Shown here: in pieces, positions 12,661 to 26,411 of the stretch | Layout: the number at the start of each line of letters is the position of its first letter | How positions within the stretch are numbered: position 1 is the stretch's first letter | Source: Schistocephalus solidus | Taxonomy: Eukaryota; Platyhelminthes; Cestoda; Diphyllobothriidea; Diphyllobothriidae | Length of the DNA stretch: 64,000 nucleotides | NCBI GenBank assembly: GCA_017591395.1 | Contig: WEDG01004544.1 | Span: forward strand, 62,001 to 126,000 | Direction: 5' to 3' | Notes under the pieces: model-generated | The model's database searches: none | Told to the model about the DNA's origin: nothing | Seen by the model: only the letters and a program-made list of their open reading frames with translations | Position numbers and translations under genes: made by a program

Positions 12661-15600
12661 AACTCAAGGCAACGTTCATTTTCGTTCAAGATGGTAAAAA
12701 ATTGCTATGCTAAAATAAATTAGAAGCATACTTTGCAACAGAAAGGCTAATCTTCAAAATTTACAACTCTTTAGGTACCTGAGACTGGTAAGCTAAATTT
12801 GGTTATCATATCCCATCAACTTCGTCACCTACACAAGGTACATACATCAGCGTTTGTGTGACAAGCTCGTTACCTTTTGACTTCTAGCCGAACAGTTCAC
12901 TCGCGCAGAAGGACTATTCCCGAAGGACCCATGTTCATTGCAGGATTACTGGTGTGTTTTGGAAATCAGGAGCAAAACTCTTATAGGCAATTGTGAAATG
13001 ACAAGCGATCAGTTAAGGAGATGTTTTAACACCCAGCTACCAATGAGTAAGTTCAATGTGGAAATATTAATGATACTATATGAACGCTCGACTGAATTTT
13101 TGCCACCGTCAGCCAGCTATATCTCAATTCGTAAGGTGGATAAAACCGAGGTCAAAATGGACCCAGTCTGTCAGCAAGCCACAGCCCTCGTTGAAAATAT
13201 CAGAGGCGAATGAGGAGCCTAAAATGACAAGTTGATCACTGTAAAGTTAAAGCAAACGCATGCAAGCTCGAGCAATGTCATGATCGAAATTTGAGAGCGC
13301 AGTTCAGGCAAAATTTGTCTTGTTATTTTGGTTTGCTGAGTGGCATTTTGACACGTAAAGCCTTTTACTAGAGAACCATGCACTTTAAATATCGCAGTTG
13401 AAGGAAAATAGGCAAGATTTGGGAAAAATCGGAGGTTGTCGGCTATCTAAGAAATGTCCTATGCTTTTTGATATAGTAGACCAAAACAATTGCTTTTGTG
13501 CATTCTCCTGTAAAAGAACATTAATAGAAGTAAGACAGGTTTCAAATAGATTCCTTCCGGAACCGGAAACTCTGGTCGTACAGCAATGAAAATCAGGTGA
13601 AGGCAAGTCTGAAGAAACGCATTATTTTCAAAAATAAGAAAAAAGCTCAGATTAACAAGTTATTTTTTGCACAGATCCGACGTCTTTTGCCACAAACGCA
13701 GTAATAAATATGTTTGAGAGTATTTTGTGTTACCATACCGACCATTGGGAGTGTAAACAAAATTCGCACATGGCAATGTGGATATGGACACCTACAAAAA
13801 CCGAGGTTAAATTTTAACCCTGTGAAAAGACACTTTTTGTATAATATAGTTTTCGTCAATGCGTAAATTAGAGACTAATAAGGGCAGAAGAAAAGCAGGT
13901 TTGCAAAAACTTAGCATAAATTCGGCCACTCTGCTGAGCATTTGCAATCGTAAAACGGGGCCTAAAAGTAAACAAATATGGCTAAAAACGCCCCAATATG
14001 TAGACAAAGTAAGTTTTTTTCATTTATAGCACAAACAGGATTACTTATTTACAGGGGAATTCACAACGCGGTCAAACACACCCGCTTTTACTTTGAATCA
14101 ACCTTGAAAAATAGTAAAGTGCGCAGGCATTCATCTGTGAAATATCAAAGTGTCGATTTTTTTAAAGAGGTAACGTAGTATAAAGGGTTTTTAAGTTAAT
14201 CCTACGCAGATTAATTGCCGATCTTTGTCGTGGACATTCATTTTTCTCAGGAAGGAGTTTTCGTGTTTGGTTAAGCCTACAAATATGAGCCGAATGGCCA
14301 TCTGCATATGAAAGAATATCCATAAATTCACAATTTCAGTAAATGCTTTTTAAAAATATCGTATTTTGAAGGTTATGATAAACACATAGAACAGGATCAA
14401 AATTTATGACCAATCGATCAAAACAATGAAACTCGGGAAGTATTAATAGGCACTGCACAACGATCTGAAATTAATTGTAATCCAATACCAGAAATACCTA
14501 TAAAGAAATTCGACGAAAGAAAAGTTCTCGAAAGATACGCAAAAAAGTATGCTTCTCGTTTCAGCTAACAATTATATGATGATTAATACACAGATACAGC
14601 ACTTTTTGGCATTTTAGCAATTCACAGGTTTATTTAAAAAATAGGTATTTCTCAACAAAGTAATAGTAGCTTCCTCTTTCCTTTAAGTTTTAAATTCGCC
14701 TAAGGTTGTTCATTAATACTTCAAGGCTTCAGTAAATGCACCGGTGCTGGTTTATGCGTGATTAGCAGTTTCATAAATGTTAGCATTTTCCACGACATAG
14801 GTTATGTACTGTACATATTCAGTACATCATCAACAGAATCCGTCACGGTACATTTATGACAACACAAAAGCTTGACGAATATAGTAAGATTGTACGATGT
14901 ACAAATAAGCAAGGAAGTCCGATATTTTTTTACCAAACTTCAAAAATTATTTATAACAATTACAAAAAAACTATTACAAAACGGTCACATCCGCTGTGAA
15001 TAACAAGCCCTGCTTTAAAAAAAACTAACCTGTGCTTGAAAGCAAAAAACTAAGCCAAAACATAAACCCCATACATCTTCCAGCGAGGTAACTCATCATA
15101 CCAAATGCGCATTAATGTGAGCTTTTACATGGGATAAAAATAGAAGCAGGAGACGGGAGCTATTGACAAAAATAAATACAAATAAAATACAAATTCCGCT
15201 ATGAAAGCAAAATAGGAACAGTCACCAAGCATATCAGCCCACGGAGTATTAAAAATGCCCAAAACCGCAAGAAAGAGCGGCACAATTTCCAATCCAACAG
15301 TTTATAATACTTTACAACGTGACTGTGATAAGATCCTTTGCAGAAAAAGCAAGATTAAGTTTATACCTATCGGTAATAAAACTGTTAAGACGGTAAGAAA
15401 TGGGTTAACTGTACAAATAGAAGGTCTCTTACATTAGGCTTTATAAATTTCGCGGTGCACGAAAAGAGCATGCCTAAATAAAAGCACTTTTAAAAAGGGG
15501 CAAGCAACACAGTATTCTATACTGAACGCCTCCAAACGAACGTTTAAACGGTAAGTAAACGCCCCAAAACACCAACGTTTTTTTAAAATTGAAATTACAT

Positions 15601-16144
15601 CGCAGATATGCTTCGTGTTTCGTAGTGTGACATTTTATAGTGATCTCACTAGAAGTACTAGGAAAACACTAACTTCTAAAATTAGCGATAGGTCACAGTT
15701 TCCTACAAGGACCAATAAGCAAACACTGTTATATCTCTGCGCGCACACACAGGACAGCTTAAACCTCCTTTACTTATACGAAGTTGAGAAAACAGAGCAA
15801 TCATGCTAACCTAACTATTGGCTACCCGACTTGTCCAGGGGAAGGCCAACTGTTGAATAAGGCTACTTTCGTTTATGAAAAAAATGTTGTGGAACAGCAG
15901 ATGGCCCAACCCACTGTAGGAGGGAGATGTGATTTGAATCCAGGTCAGTTGCTTTGAAATTGACATTTCTAACAGAGCTCTGTTGTTGGAGATCAAGACT
16001 AAACACCGTATAGGTTGGCCATCGAGGTGTTCGGCTACAGAGGTCTTATCGCTATGCTATCAAACTGGGGCTACAAGGCGAAAATAATCCCCATCTTGCT
16101 CCTGGCAAATTCCTGACAACAGAATAGCAAATACAGTAGATCTA

Positions 16145-16896
16145 CCATCTCATGAAATGTAAACCCTACTTCGGAATGTATTTTGGATTCGAAAAATTGC
16201 CTAGGTGGAGTTGTAATATTCATTATCATCTACAATAATCTTACGATATTTTAGTAACTCGAGGATGCTGGCTTTTGAATGACCTTCTTCTGGCTGTCTG
16301 CAGAAACTACAATCTGTAAAATATAACTACATAATTCGCATGACGTTTGCTCATTGATTTTCGATGCCTTTTATAGAAACCATGCACAAAAATATTCTTT
16401 CTCGTATTCATTTCGAAGCAAACAACGTCTTTGACAGAATTTTATACTTGAAGGAAGGATATCAATTAACTTTTTAAAAGGTTTCAAAGAATGAGCTTTT
16501 TACGACCGCGACATTTTAATTCATGAAGAATCTCATCTGCCACCTTATAAATGCTGTTTATAAAGCATATAAAATTGCCCACGCACATATGCTGGCGTAC
16601 ATAAATGTGTACTTTGAATGCGGAATGTATAAAGCATTCAGTTCGGAAACTCTGAATGAAAGCGTAACAGCGGGTCGTGTACAAAATCGCTTGACAAAAA
16701 ACCCGAAATATAGTCTTTTTTCAAGTCTCTTTTGCAGGTGCTTAGAAATAAGCTAGTTCAAAAGTGGACATACTGACGTGACTTAAATATATTTTGAATG
16801 CGCTACACGATAAGTAATATTGTAGCACTAATCGAGGAATCTATTTGAAAGGAAAACACAGTCCAGCATTTCGGTTGACATTTCATGTGATAGCAA
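16145..16896. mobile_element. Family A inverted-repeat element, copy A1 (~0.75 kb)
   Basis: Left end ATCTCATGAAATGTAAACC, right end its near-complement GGTTGACATTTCATGTGAT. The interior has the family's shared segments, such as the GAGGATGCTGGC motif about 110 bp in and an AT-rich TTGATTTTCGATG stretch. No transposase was recognised, so it looks like a large non-autonomous DNA transposon. Confidence 0.7.
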
Positions 16897-17077
16897 ACTT
16901 ACTGTATTTTTGAAGAAGTAAAATGTGTTTCAAAGCATTTTAGTGTCAATTACCCTATATACAGGTAAAGCAAAAATGGTTCCTTGTTGCATTTACATGG
17001 GCATTTTATCGGCATTCCCACAAAAGTACAGAAAACAAACGCTATACAGGCGACAGTCCAACCACCGATTACGACGA

Positions 17078-17215
17078 GGTTCACTGGGTGGCCCACAGCA
17101 CGGTGGACGCACGGACAACTTGCGCGTGAATTAGTTTAAAATGATAGGAAATTGCCGCTGCGTCTACCGCATTCTCTCTTTTTCCCTTACAAGTCTGGGC
17201 CAGGTATCACGACAA
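17078..17215 (+). repeat. Family E dispersed repeat, copy E1
   Basis: Shares GTGAATTAGTTTAAAATGAT and CTGCGTCTACCGCATTCTCT with copies at 18.8, 22.7, 59.7 and 62.2 kb (plus) and 31.1 kb (minus). GC-richer than its surroundings. No coding or structural signal explains it. Confidence 0.55.
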
Positions 17216-17609
17216 AGTCAAGAATGCCGGAGACGAGATCAGGCACTGATGGCAGGAGCAAGTGTCTGAGCGTGACAACACACCCCTCCAATGGCAGTTC
17301 GCAACTGTTAAACGGCATCATACAGCATCAAGGGAAGGCTGTGAAAACAGAATAATGAGAAGCTGCAACGACGCATCCAATTAGCCAGGACTGGTCTAAA
17401 AATACTTAGGCAGAAAGGTTTTACAGAAACCTTTACACCATGAGGATAATGTGGTCTATAATAATACTGTTTTTCGAAAAGAGGACGCCGATCAGCTGTC
17501 AAAGAATTAACTTGATCTAGCAAGGGAAAATCCTTTCTCTGCGTTAATACGATACAAAAGCCTACATGGTTTATTATAAACAGGGTGTAGAGGCGGTAAA
17601 GAAACATGC

Positions 17610-17690
17610 CTGGTTTTCGTTATCAATGACGGGCAAGTGACGAAGACCCAGCCGGCGAAATAGGTAGAACACTCGCGTCATTGACATGGT
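17610..17690 (-). CDS. CLCN7: ClC-7-like exon i: part of CBS domain 2
   Basis: 27 codons, phase 0 after an acceptor TTTCGTAG. The peptide reads TRVFYLFRRLGLRHLPVIDN followed by ENQ, an excellent match to the CBS2 block RVFxLFRxLGLRHLxVVDN of ClC-6/7. The exon probably ends at CAG followed by GCATGT, which would be a second GC-AG intron in the same gene and keeps phase 0; a GT donor four bases on is the alternative and would add one codon plus one base. No methionine-started frame marks it. It lies 19.5 kb from exon h, so at least one exon between them is probably missing. Confidence 0.8.
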
Positions 17691-17740
17691 CTACGAAACA
17701 GGAAAACACTTTGAGAGTTACGAGTACAGATCAGCACAAA

Positions 17741-17761
17741 AATAATAATAATAATAATAAA
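17741..17761 (+). repeat. (AAT)n microsatellite
   Basis: About six AAT units, 50 nt upstream (gene sense) of the acceptor of CLC exon i. Confidence 0.85.
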
Positions 17762-18798
17762 TTATGAAAACGCGGAAGAAACAATTACTAAGAAGAATAG
17801 GGCGTAAAGCTTTCTCAGTCTAGCAAAAACAAACCGAAGCAAACAAATGACCTTCAATTCACATATCGTAATAAAAAAAAACTGACGAAAGCGTAAAGAC
17901 CAAAAACTCCCTAGAATAATCTAGATAATCTCCACCAGTAATAGTTCAGCTATAAATCACAACACACCTCTTTAAGTCATAGGGCTTCCATCTAAAATGA
18001 CGTCACTTAGGTGATAGAATCTTATGCTTTGTGGGCATAGGTTGCATTATAAGGAATCTGAGAAGCTCTTCAGAGGGGCAAGTGAAGAACATTATGATGT
18101 AGTAATCTTACGGGGAAAAACAACAGGCAGCAAAATAGCAATTATAACTAAAACAGCCCCACGAAAATCCCACAAAGCTATAAATTAAAAAAATATTTGG
18201 TCACAGTAACTTGTCCTCCGGTTTTGCCTTCTTTCGTGATGTCACACACAGTGTTCTTTTTAGCAGGCAGCTTGGAAAAAGAAAATAGCGCACACTGGGG
18301 CCTTTGACTATATATTCTGGTCATTTGGCTTAACGTACTTGTGAACAGTAAAGTAACAGAGCTACCACGGTTAAAAATGAACGGATTAGCAAAAAAAGAG
18401 AGATTGCTCTCCATTTAAATTTGCATCAGTCAATGTACACCGCATAGCCCTACGATTTTACATATTTAATTTTAAGAGCGCATTTCAAAATCGTAAGCAA
18501 GTTTAGTTGGATTGAGTAGATACTTTCCTTTTGACATTGTGCACTGATAGTCAAAAGGTGAATCTGAAATGCAACATAAGCACTCCGTCCGATGACGAAG
18601 CATGACCTCCTTGCGTCAGATCGCAGAAAGGACAGGTGGATCAATGTGACCCGAGAACAGGCATGTTATGCTCTGGAAAAATTGGGGATTCAGTCAAATG
18701 CGTCTGTTGCGATTACTCAACTACTCTTTATTTGGCTGTCAATCTCAGCGGAAATATCGCCCATAATAAATTAATTCGACCGTAGATTCCGCGTAAAT

Positions 18799-19035
18799 AA
18801 GATGAAAGTGATAGTAGACTTGTGCTGCATCTACTGCACTCTCACACGCGTCAAAGCAGAGTCAGTGAAAAGGGGGGCGGGATCGGGCGCAGGTGGCTGG
18901 CGCGGCTTGAGCTTGCACTGCCAACAGTCATATGCGGCCGCCATATGCGGCATTAGGAAGGGGGCGGATCGCCTGTCGCACCCTAATCTAGCTTCCCGTG
19001 TTGGTCCAGCGCATCAACCACACGGCCTATTTAGG
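18799..19035 (+). repeat. Family E dispersed repeat, copy E2
   Basis: AAAGTGATAGTAGACTTGTG and CTGCATCTACTGCACTCTCA align with E1 and E3. The following GC-rich stretch (GGGCGCAGGTGGCTGGCGCG) resembles the corresponding part of E3. Confidence 0.55.
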
Positions 19036-19509
19036 GGGCAAAACCAACAATAAACAAGTAATTTTGCTGGTGAATCAAGCATGAGGAAACATCAATGGAT
19101 TATGCAGCATGTTCTCCGCAGAGCAAACAACGCGAAATCAGGGATTCGGTCATTCGAATTCCTCTTCTATTCCCATGCCTTCGCCCTCTCTCCTGAAAAC
19201 ACCTTTCTAGACTGACGACTTTTTTGTTCCTAATGGTCTGTCAAAAGTGTTCTAAACGTTACCAAAAGAAATATAGCTAAGCGGACTAATTTCTCATAGG
19301 CAGTGATCGTACAAGGTTTTTGTGACCAATTTAAAACTTAATGTATAGGCCCGAGATTGGTACAGCTAATAAAATTAAGTCAATTGAACGAACACAGCTG
19401 GAAAATTATTTCGACAACAAGCTAGGACAGCAAACCTCCTCTAAATCAAAAATAGTTAGTGCCTCCCACACAAAATAGGAGTTCAGCCGTGCAGAACACG
19501 GGAACAAGA

Positions 19510-19735
19510 ACCGAGTAATGCAGATGGTCTTCCGCTAAATTCCGGGAAAGATAGGTATTTCCACGTCCTCACCCCAACACCAACCTTAATCCAAAACCAT
19601 AACAGCATCCTATTATTTATACTAATCCTGCCCTGAAACCTAATCCTAACGCTAACCCTAATCTCCCCTGAAATGTGCCACAAAGGCACTTGTATTACGG
19701 GCAAATCCTGTTCCATGTCCTGTCCAAGGACATGT
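19510..19735 (-). repeat. Family B telomere-like core, copy B7
   Basis: AACCCTAATC-like units around 19575-19670, then CTGTTCCATGTCCTGTCCAA, shared with B5. Short and decayed. Confidence 0.55.
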
Positions 19736-19928
19736 TACGCGATCCAAACCTCAGCGGGACTACCCTCATACCTGCATAGACTATCACATGGAAGCCTGCA
19801 AATGACGGTTTAAAAGTTATATCATTCATGTGCATTAGAAATGATTTAAGCGATTGCAATTGTATTATTGAAAAACCAGATAAAGTCAAAATAAACCAAT
19901 AAATGGGTGGAATTGGCAGATAGCCACT

Positions 19929-20135
19929 TCACCGATCTGTTACAGAACTCATTTGTCTTGTTCTGCCTCGAGGTTCACTCTCGAGCCACGCCAGCAGACG
20001 CATAGCGGCTAGTGTCATAGGCAGATGAACACTGTCAGCACAGAAAAGGGAAGCTGCTGGCTTCAGCCAGTCATACCTAACCCGAGGTGGTGCACCACCC
20101 AAGGCTCGAATCCGCGACATTGAGCCAAGAGCTCG
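19929..20135 (-). mobile_element. SINE family D, minus copy with internal deletion
   Basis: The complement reads head to tail, but the anticodon-arm region (about 30 bp) is missing. Contains the GGTGGTGCACCACC palindrome (20085-20099) that marks the body of this SINE. Confidence 0.6.
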
Positions 20136-22675
20136 TTGTCTTGCTTATTGTCCTACTTCGACTTTGAATAAAAAGTGGCTATTGCCTGCGTATAAAATAA
20201 AAGAGATTGAAACTTGTACAGCGTGCGCTCGGATATTCACTCTGCTTTCGGTACAATGCGCTTCTGTTTCAGTTTACTGATCTTATAAGGTTATGCCCAA
20301 GTATGGCAAAGACCATCTCCGCTAAAAGATCATCAAGCTGGGCTACAAAAACGAATATGCAGCACAAACGATAATAGTGCGACTGGCAATTCACGTAAGT
20401 TATTCTTATCTACCTATTTTAAAAAAGAACGGCTAAGGCTATCTTACCCAGATTCATTTTGAATAGGAACCCATTTTTTGGTATGTTTGTGCAACAAATC
20501 TGGGGATCCGTTGGGCTGAGATACGCTGGAGGTAAATATGAAACAAACCACAAACTAAGGCTATTCGATTAGATCGAAATTGTGGAGAAAGCGAGATCTC
20601 TGTCAGTAAATTTATGTGAATTCGGACAGCACATTTACATCGAAGATATCTATCCATTCAACAATTTCCTCTTAATTAATACGAGTAAGATGACTGCGTA
20701 CATAAGCGGTTCATTCTATCGTCCTTTCTTGCTAATTTAAGCGGTACGACCTAGTGCCGTCCAAATGTAAAGGTCAAGTCCTGCAGGAAGACAGACTTCC
20801 TGAACTAGACATTGACTGAAAGCAAGGGGTCTAGTTGCCTAGGCGAAGCCATCGGCTACGGCGGTGAAAGTGGATTTTAACAGCATCACGGAAACGCGGT
20901 TTTCAGTTCGCGCGATCATAATGTACTTCAACTAGAACTTACGAGTGATTCTGTCGCCCAACCCCAGGTTACTGCAGTTAGTACGACATGAGTCCAAACT
21001 AATCGGTGACAGCCAAAAGTAATCGTTAGCTTCTGTCGAGGAAGTTCGGAAAGGCTCTACGTCTATCTTCTGTGAATTTCTCGCTGCCCTATGTGCACGT
21101 TGTTGCCTGCCTTTCCTGTTTTTTTCCGTTAAACCACCTGAACTGAACTTCTTTGTTTGGTCAGTTCTCGACGTTGACCTTGAAAGTCAGAGTCATTTCT
21201 TTTGCTTAAACACGTCCCTGTACACGCGCGTGACTCAGTCTAGGAAAGCACCTTTTTGTTGTCGGGAGTTTATTCTTGATTTATTTTGGTCTCTTTTTGA
21301 TTATTTTTTAATAATACCGTACAAAAGTAAGCTGCGGTTTTCATTTTGATTTGACGTACGATACCAAACTGTCGGTTACAGTAATGTAAATGGAGGGTAA
21401 AATAAAAGCATGGTCTGCTAACAGATACCGTGATAATAAGAAAAACTGAAATTGGAAACTGTGAAATGGTTGTAATTGTTGATTTTTATGATCGAAGAAG
21501 AATGTATTTGTTGCTCGAACGGTAGTCCAGCTGTAAGAAATAGCTTTTTAAAAAATTGTCGAAAATAGACGCGTTAATATAGAGATTTAGCAGAAGTGAC
21601 TCCACTGTTTTGCGGTAGCAAGGACTTTGCACAGATTCTTAGCTATTAAAAACGGCCAGAAATTAACCGAGTTAAACTCACTTCGTGAACTCGATAGGGA
21701 GCGTGATTCATATAGGGACGCAAATCAACTGTGTGAGACATGTCCTCCTCCGTCAGTTCGCTCAAAACGTCCTATAAAATAAAAAGGGCAATTAGACATT
21801 TTCCGGCAACTCAGATGACATGAAAAAAATAACGCCTTTTAAGGTGAGTCCGCTAAGCAGCGCGAAGTGGTTTAAGAACAAAACGCAGTATAAAATGACA
21901 GCGCAAGTTAGCCAGTCTTCGCTAAAGTCTGGTCTCAGCTTCAATGAGGATTTAGCATTTGCGAATCGCATTCACCTGACTCGCCCTTCAAGATGAAATA
22001 TAAGTAGGATCCGTAAAATGGGCATGAGAGGATGCTTGGCAGAAAAATAGCTGCATCAGAACAGACGCTTAGACGATAAAAACAGTCCAAAAGACACCAG
22101 ATAGACAAAATCCCATGAAATTCATTCGTCTGGGGCAAGTAAGCTATAGACAACAAGCGAAGATTGAATTTTACTTGATATAGGACAGCATTACTTGAAA
22201 TATCAGTTACTTGCGAGGTACAGTCGCAAAAGCATATTTAAAGAGCCAAAAATAGTTAGTTAGTAGTGCAGAAATTAACAGACATTTTGACTTCAGGCGA
22301 GCATTTACACCGCGATGGAAATGGTAGAATAAGAATTCGAAATTTGCAATAGATCACAGTTAATTGCAAAAATAATTCCAGTGTGGTTTGTTGTCAGCAG
22401 CTAAAGTATTTGACTAAACATGCCTGTGCAGTTTATTGCAAATTTTTGAAGTGTAGTGCGCAATAACTTACGATTCATCGGGCAACAAGCTATTATTTTT
22501 GTTTGGCCATAACTGAGGGATTTGGCAAAAACAGGTTGTTTGCAGAAGAGCAGTGCAAACTGCGGTTAACCTAAATAACCAGACTAAACGCCATCTTCTT
22601 GGGTAATTACCACCACCAAAGACCAACCTTGTCAGCAAACTTATGTCGGGGGAGCGCAATTGCAGTAAGGTTCAA

Positions 22676-22985
22676 TCGACAGTTAGACGGAGTTGCTTAT
22701 GAAGGCCCCCACGTGTACCACAGGCGCAGGGGCGGTGACCTGCATATTAATTAGTTTAAAGTGACATTAGACTTGCGCAGCATCTACTGCACTCTATTCT
22801 CCTATTTCATCTGCGTTCGGTCTCACAGGAGTCAAGAGGACCCCATCAGCATCGAGCGTAGGTGGTTGGTGCGACGCGAGCATGCACTAGGCGTGCCATC
22901 ACACTCTTTCCTCAGGTGTGGCATTCGTTATGGATGCACCTCCACAATAACGCCGACCATACCCTGATCTGAACCTAGTGTTGGT
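22676..22985 (+). repeat. Family E dispersed repeat, copy E3
   Basis: The longest clear copy: GGTGACCTGCATATTAATTA, then TAGTTTAAAGTGACATTAGA, GCGCAGCATCTACTGCACTC, and GAGCGTAGGTGGTTGGTGCG. Useful as the family reference within the window. Confidence 0.6.
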
Positions 22986-25302
22986 CCCGCATATCAACAG
23001 CGTTGCCCGTTTTATGGACACTGTTGTCCAAAAGAATTGTAAACGTTGCCTGTAGAACTACAAACTGCCCTGTTATATCTTCGGTTCTCCGCTGTTTAGC
23101 TTTGGAAAGATCGTAGGCAGAAACGTTAGGATTGTATATGAGACTGGGCAAATCACGCAAAATGCATATCCCCTTCCACCAGAGATGCATGCAGACAAGC
23201 CAAGGCCATGAGCTGTTCCTCCTAAAGTCAGAAAACGTACGAAATAAGAAAAAGCATAGACTAGTTTTCGTCTTCTACTTTTCGGCTTGAGTCTATCTCA
23301 TCGTGTTTTTTGGCTGTCCAAAGCGTGTTCAATGAGAGGATACGCTACATAAATTCGAAACTTTCCTTAAAAGAACCAGCCCTAATTTAGCAATAACAAT
23401 GGTAGCATTAGTAGCAATTTAAGTATGATTTACGGTAATATTAACAGTATTACAGCAAAAACACAGATATTACGAGTGCTTAAATAATGACTAAATCAGG
23501 TGAAAATGCAGCTTCCAGTATAACTAGGGATAAAAGTCGCCTACACGGAACGCTGCAGAGCCGGACAAACTCGAAACAAGTACAAGGGTGGGAGAGGGCA
23601 TTAGAAGCATATAGTTTAACTATTTCATTAAGGACACTTTTAGTAAACAATACTGATAATCATCACATAAACTCAAAAGATTGACTTAATCCTACTAACT
23701 TGGCAAAGCAGAGTTTTCAACCAATTCCTACAGCATTGCAGTTGTTTCATACCATGAAATACTGTTTTTACTATTTTGGAGGAAAAAATAAATACAAACA
23801 ACGTCGAAATTACGAGAAAGAAAAGGTTGCCCTAGGTATCAGATAAAAACCATCGCAAACAACTCGCCATCTCCAAAAATGAGCGTGAGATAGACGCATA
23901 TGCAGGGAGAGATTGTTCGACAAGATTTCAACCCGATTCGGTCAGTGTGAACAGTAAACAGAGCTATCGCAGATCTTCTATATCAAGACGATATAACTAA
24001 ACAGGAGAGCACGATACGCTGGGATAGTAAAGTGGTTTAGAAGATAGAATAACATCATGATATCGTATTTGGCAGACGAAAAGGCAGAGTAAATACATAA
24101 GAAAGAACCATCGGTAATAGACTTATGGCAGAGATCCTATCAGACGTGCCACCCAGTTACTTAACCAAGGTTGAGGACACATCTACAACAACCCTCATAG
24201 AGCAAAGAAATAAAAAGGTTTCACTTAAGTGAAGTAAAATGATTTTGAGTGCAGTTCAGTAAGCATACATGAGTTAGACCGAGGTTAGACGATATTCAAA
24301 GTCAGCATTAGTTTAGGCAGAATGAACATAAAATCCAAGGTAAGTGACGTTTACGCCTTTGAAAGACAGAAACCATAAATTACTGTGATAAGACTCGACG
24401 AGCGGAAAGAAAGACAAAAATAGAGCCTGCACCACAATTGCAATGCCATGTGCTTTTGGATAATATTCCGAAAATTTTGTGTAGTGTAAGTTTTTTGCAT
24501 ACGAAAATGAACAATGTCAACTTATAGTGCAAATATGTTCTTATCGCTAATTGAGAAAATGTGGCCACCTGCAATTATAAGGAAACCTACTGATTTAGTA
24601 GCCGTACTGGTAAGGGGACTTAATGCACGGATTGAGTTAAATTTGGATTGAGCTGGTCTTCAGCGCCGACCAGATAAATCGCACTTATAAATCAATTTAT
24701 TCTCAAAATCGAAGAATCGTGGTCGCTTTGCACGTTTTGCGAACCAACGACTTTTAAGTGAGGCGAGGCTCCGGGTTTGCGTGCAATGGGCATTGACAGT
24801 AGAGAATTTGGGCGAGACTTGGAGAGAACGCAAACCACAATGAATACATACCCTACAGTTTCAAAAAAATGACGTAAAATGGAACGAACCGCCAGGAAAC
24901 GGAGCTGTCAAGCTCAGGCGAAATAGAGGTTCTACGTGAGATACCTGCGAGAAGAGATGGAGTAAGCACCATCAAGCGGGAATTCGCTGTTGAGGTTTTT
25001 AAGTCACATGACCATGGAGAGTTCAACACTCGTTAACGTATCGTTCCATAAAGGCAGTGATTAAAAAGCGCCAAAATGAACGACGTGTGCGTTCAGCTGG
25101 GTACCGCACCACCTGATCAGATCAGTGACACAAGACGGTCTCCTCAAATTAAAATAAATTTAATTTCGAGGATCCAACTACTTCAAACTACTACTAGCAC
25201 GATCTACGTAGACAGCCTGGTAGCTGCAGCAGACGATCATGCCAATTGAATTGGCGGAAAATCCGAACCTCCCACCTCCCCAACGTAATATAGAATAGAT
25301 TG

Positions 25303-26212
25303 CTATCTCATTAAACGTTAACCAAAATTTGAAAATATAATTTCGATTGACAAAAAGATTCAGAAATGTTATGAAGTTAATGATCCTGCAGCCTACTCAC
25401 AAGACATTTCAGTCTGGTTAGGATGCCGGATTTAAAGGAATCTTTATCTAGCCACCTGCAAAAATCAAACCCTTCAAAACATGGTTGCCAAAGTAGTAGG
25501 CAACTTCCTCATTGAGTTTAGACGCCCTTATAAATTCAAATTTATTTTATAAAACACATAAAATATGGCTTCTAGTATTCATTTTAGAAAATTATGTCTT
25601 CTTCTAATTTTATGTTTGGAAAAAATATATCTATCGGTTTCATAAAAACTCTTTCCATTGTGCAATAATTTTGAATCGAGTCTGTGTTGCACTGGCAATC
25701 AGGGTTTCTATAGTGCATGCTGAAGAAATCCGATGGCACACTTAAGATTTGCAATGGATGGGGACCATGTTGTATAATTTATAGGCAACATTAATAACTG
25801 GACAGGGCTGATGGCTTATAAATAGACATTTCGCGGTCTTGAAAAACTCGTATAATTATAACCTTTAATGAAAAGTTAACCATTCTTCAAGTATAAAATC
25901 TGAAGCAGACTAAGGTTGCTACGAGCCGAATACAAGAAGGAATATTTTAATGCATGCTTTCTAGAAAGTATTTTTGCATTTTTAAAGGCGTGTAAAATCA
26001 ATGAGAAAATGGCCCATTACTTAAGTAGTTATTTTACGCAGAGCGTAATTTTTGAAGGCGTCTCGATAGAGGCTCGCGCCAAAGCCGGTATCCTGTCCGG
26101 ACTGAAATATCTTATGAGTAGGCTGCAGGATAATTAATATTCCAACGCTACGTAAGTAGTTCTTTGAATATAAAACACATTCAGAATTTCGGTTGGCATT
26201 TCCTGAGATGGC
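25303..26212. mobile_element. Family A inverted-repeat element, copy A2 (~0.91 kb)
   Basis: Begins CTATCTCATTAAACGTTAACC and ends GGTTGGCATTTCCTGAGATGG, complementary over about 30 bp including AAAATTT/AGAATTTC. The internal landmark TAGGATGCCGG is near 25425. A 73-codon open frame at 25916-26137 has no recognised family. Placed 120 bp left of the Penelope-like remnant. Confidence 0.75.
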
Positions 26213-26368
26213 AAGTCTGCTGTAAATGGCCTTGCGCTATAATCCAGGAATATTATGACGAGGATAAAGGTAGGGGTATGGTTGAGGTTATGTTAAAAGA
26301 AGCGAAGAGGCGAGTTCCAAGAAGTAGTCGCGAAGGAGACATGAGCAATGGAACAAGGGCTTTGTTAG

Positions 26369-26411
26369 CCTGATGTTTCGGATTCACACTCGAATTCATC
26401 ATCAGAGACAG
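26369..26411 (-). ncRNA. Hammerhead-ribozyme-like motif (left terminal repeat)
   Basis: This is the inverted partner of the motif at 26988-27027. On the minus strand it has CTGATGAT, a stem GAATTC/GAATCC with one mismatch-like pair, GAAAC and ATC in place of GTC. The change at the cleavage triplet still fits the NUH rule. The weaker stem suggests an older or decayed copy. Confidence 0.45.

Larger units (their letters stand above)
12661..17609. other. No gene recognised; family A and E repeats
   Basis: AT-rich DNA. Copies A1 and E1 fall here. The segment 15814-15990 contains CTATTGGCTACCCGACTTGT, resembling CTACTGGCTACCCGGCGCGT at the LINE 5' edge (42255), so it may hold a short related repeat. 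The terminal CLC exon was sought on the minus strand and not seen. Confidence 0.55.
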
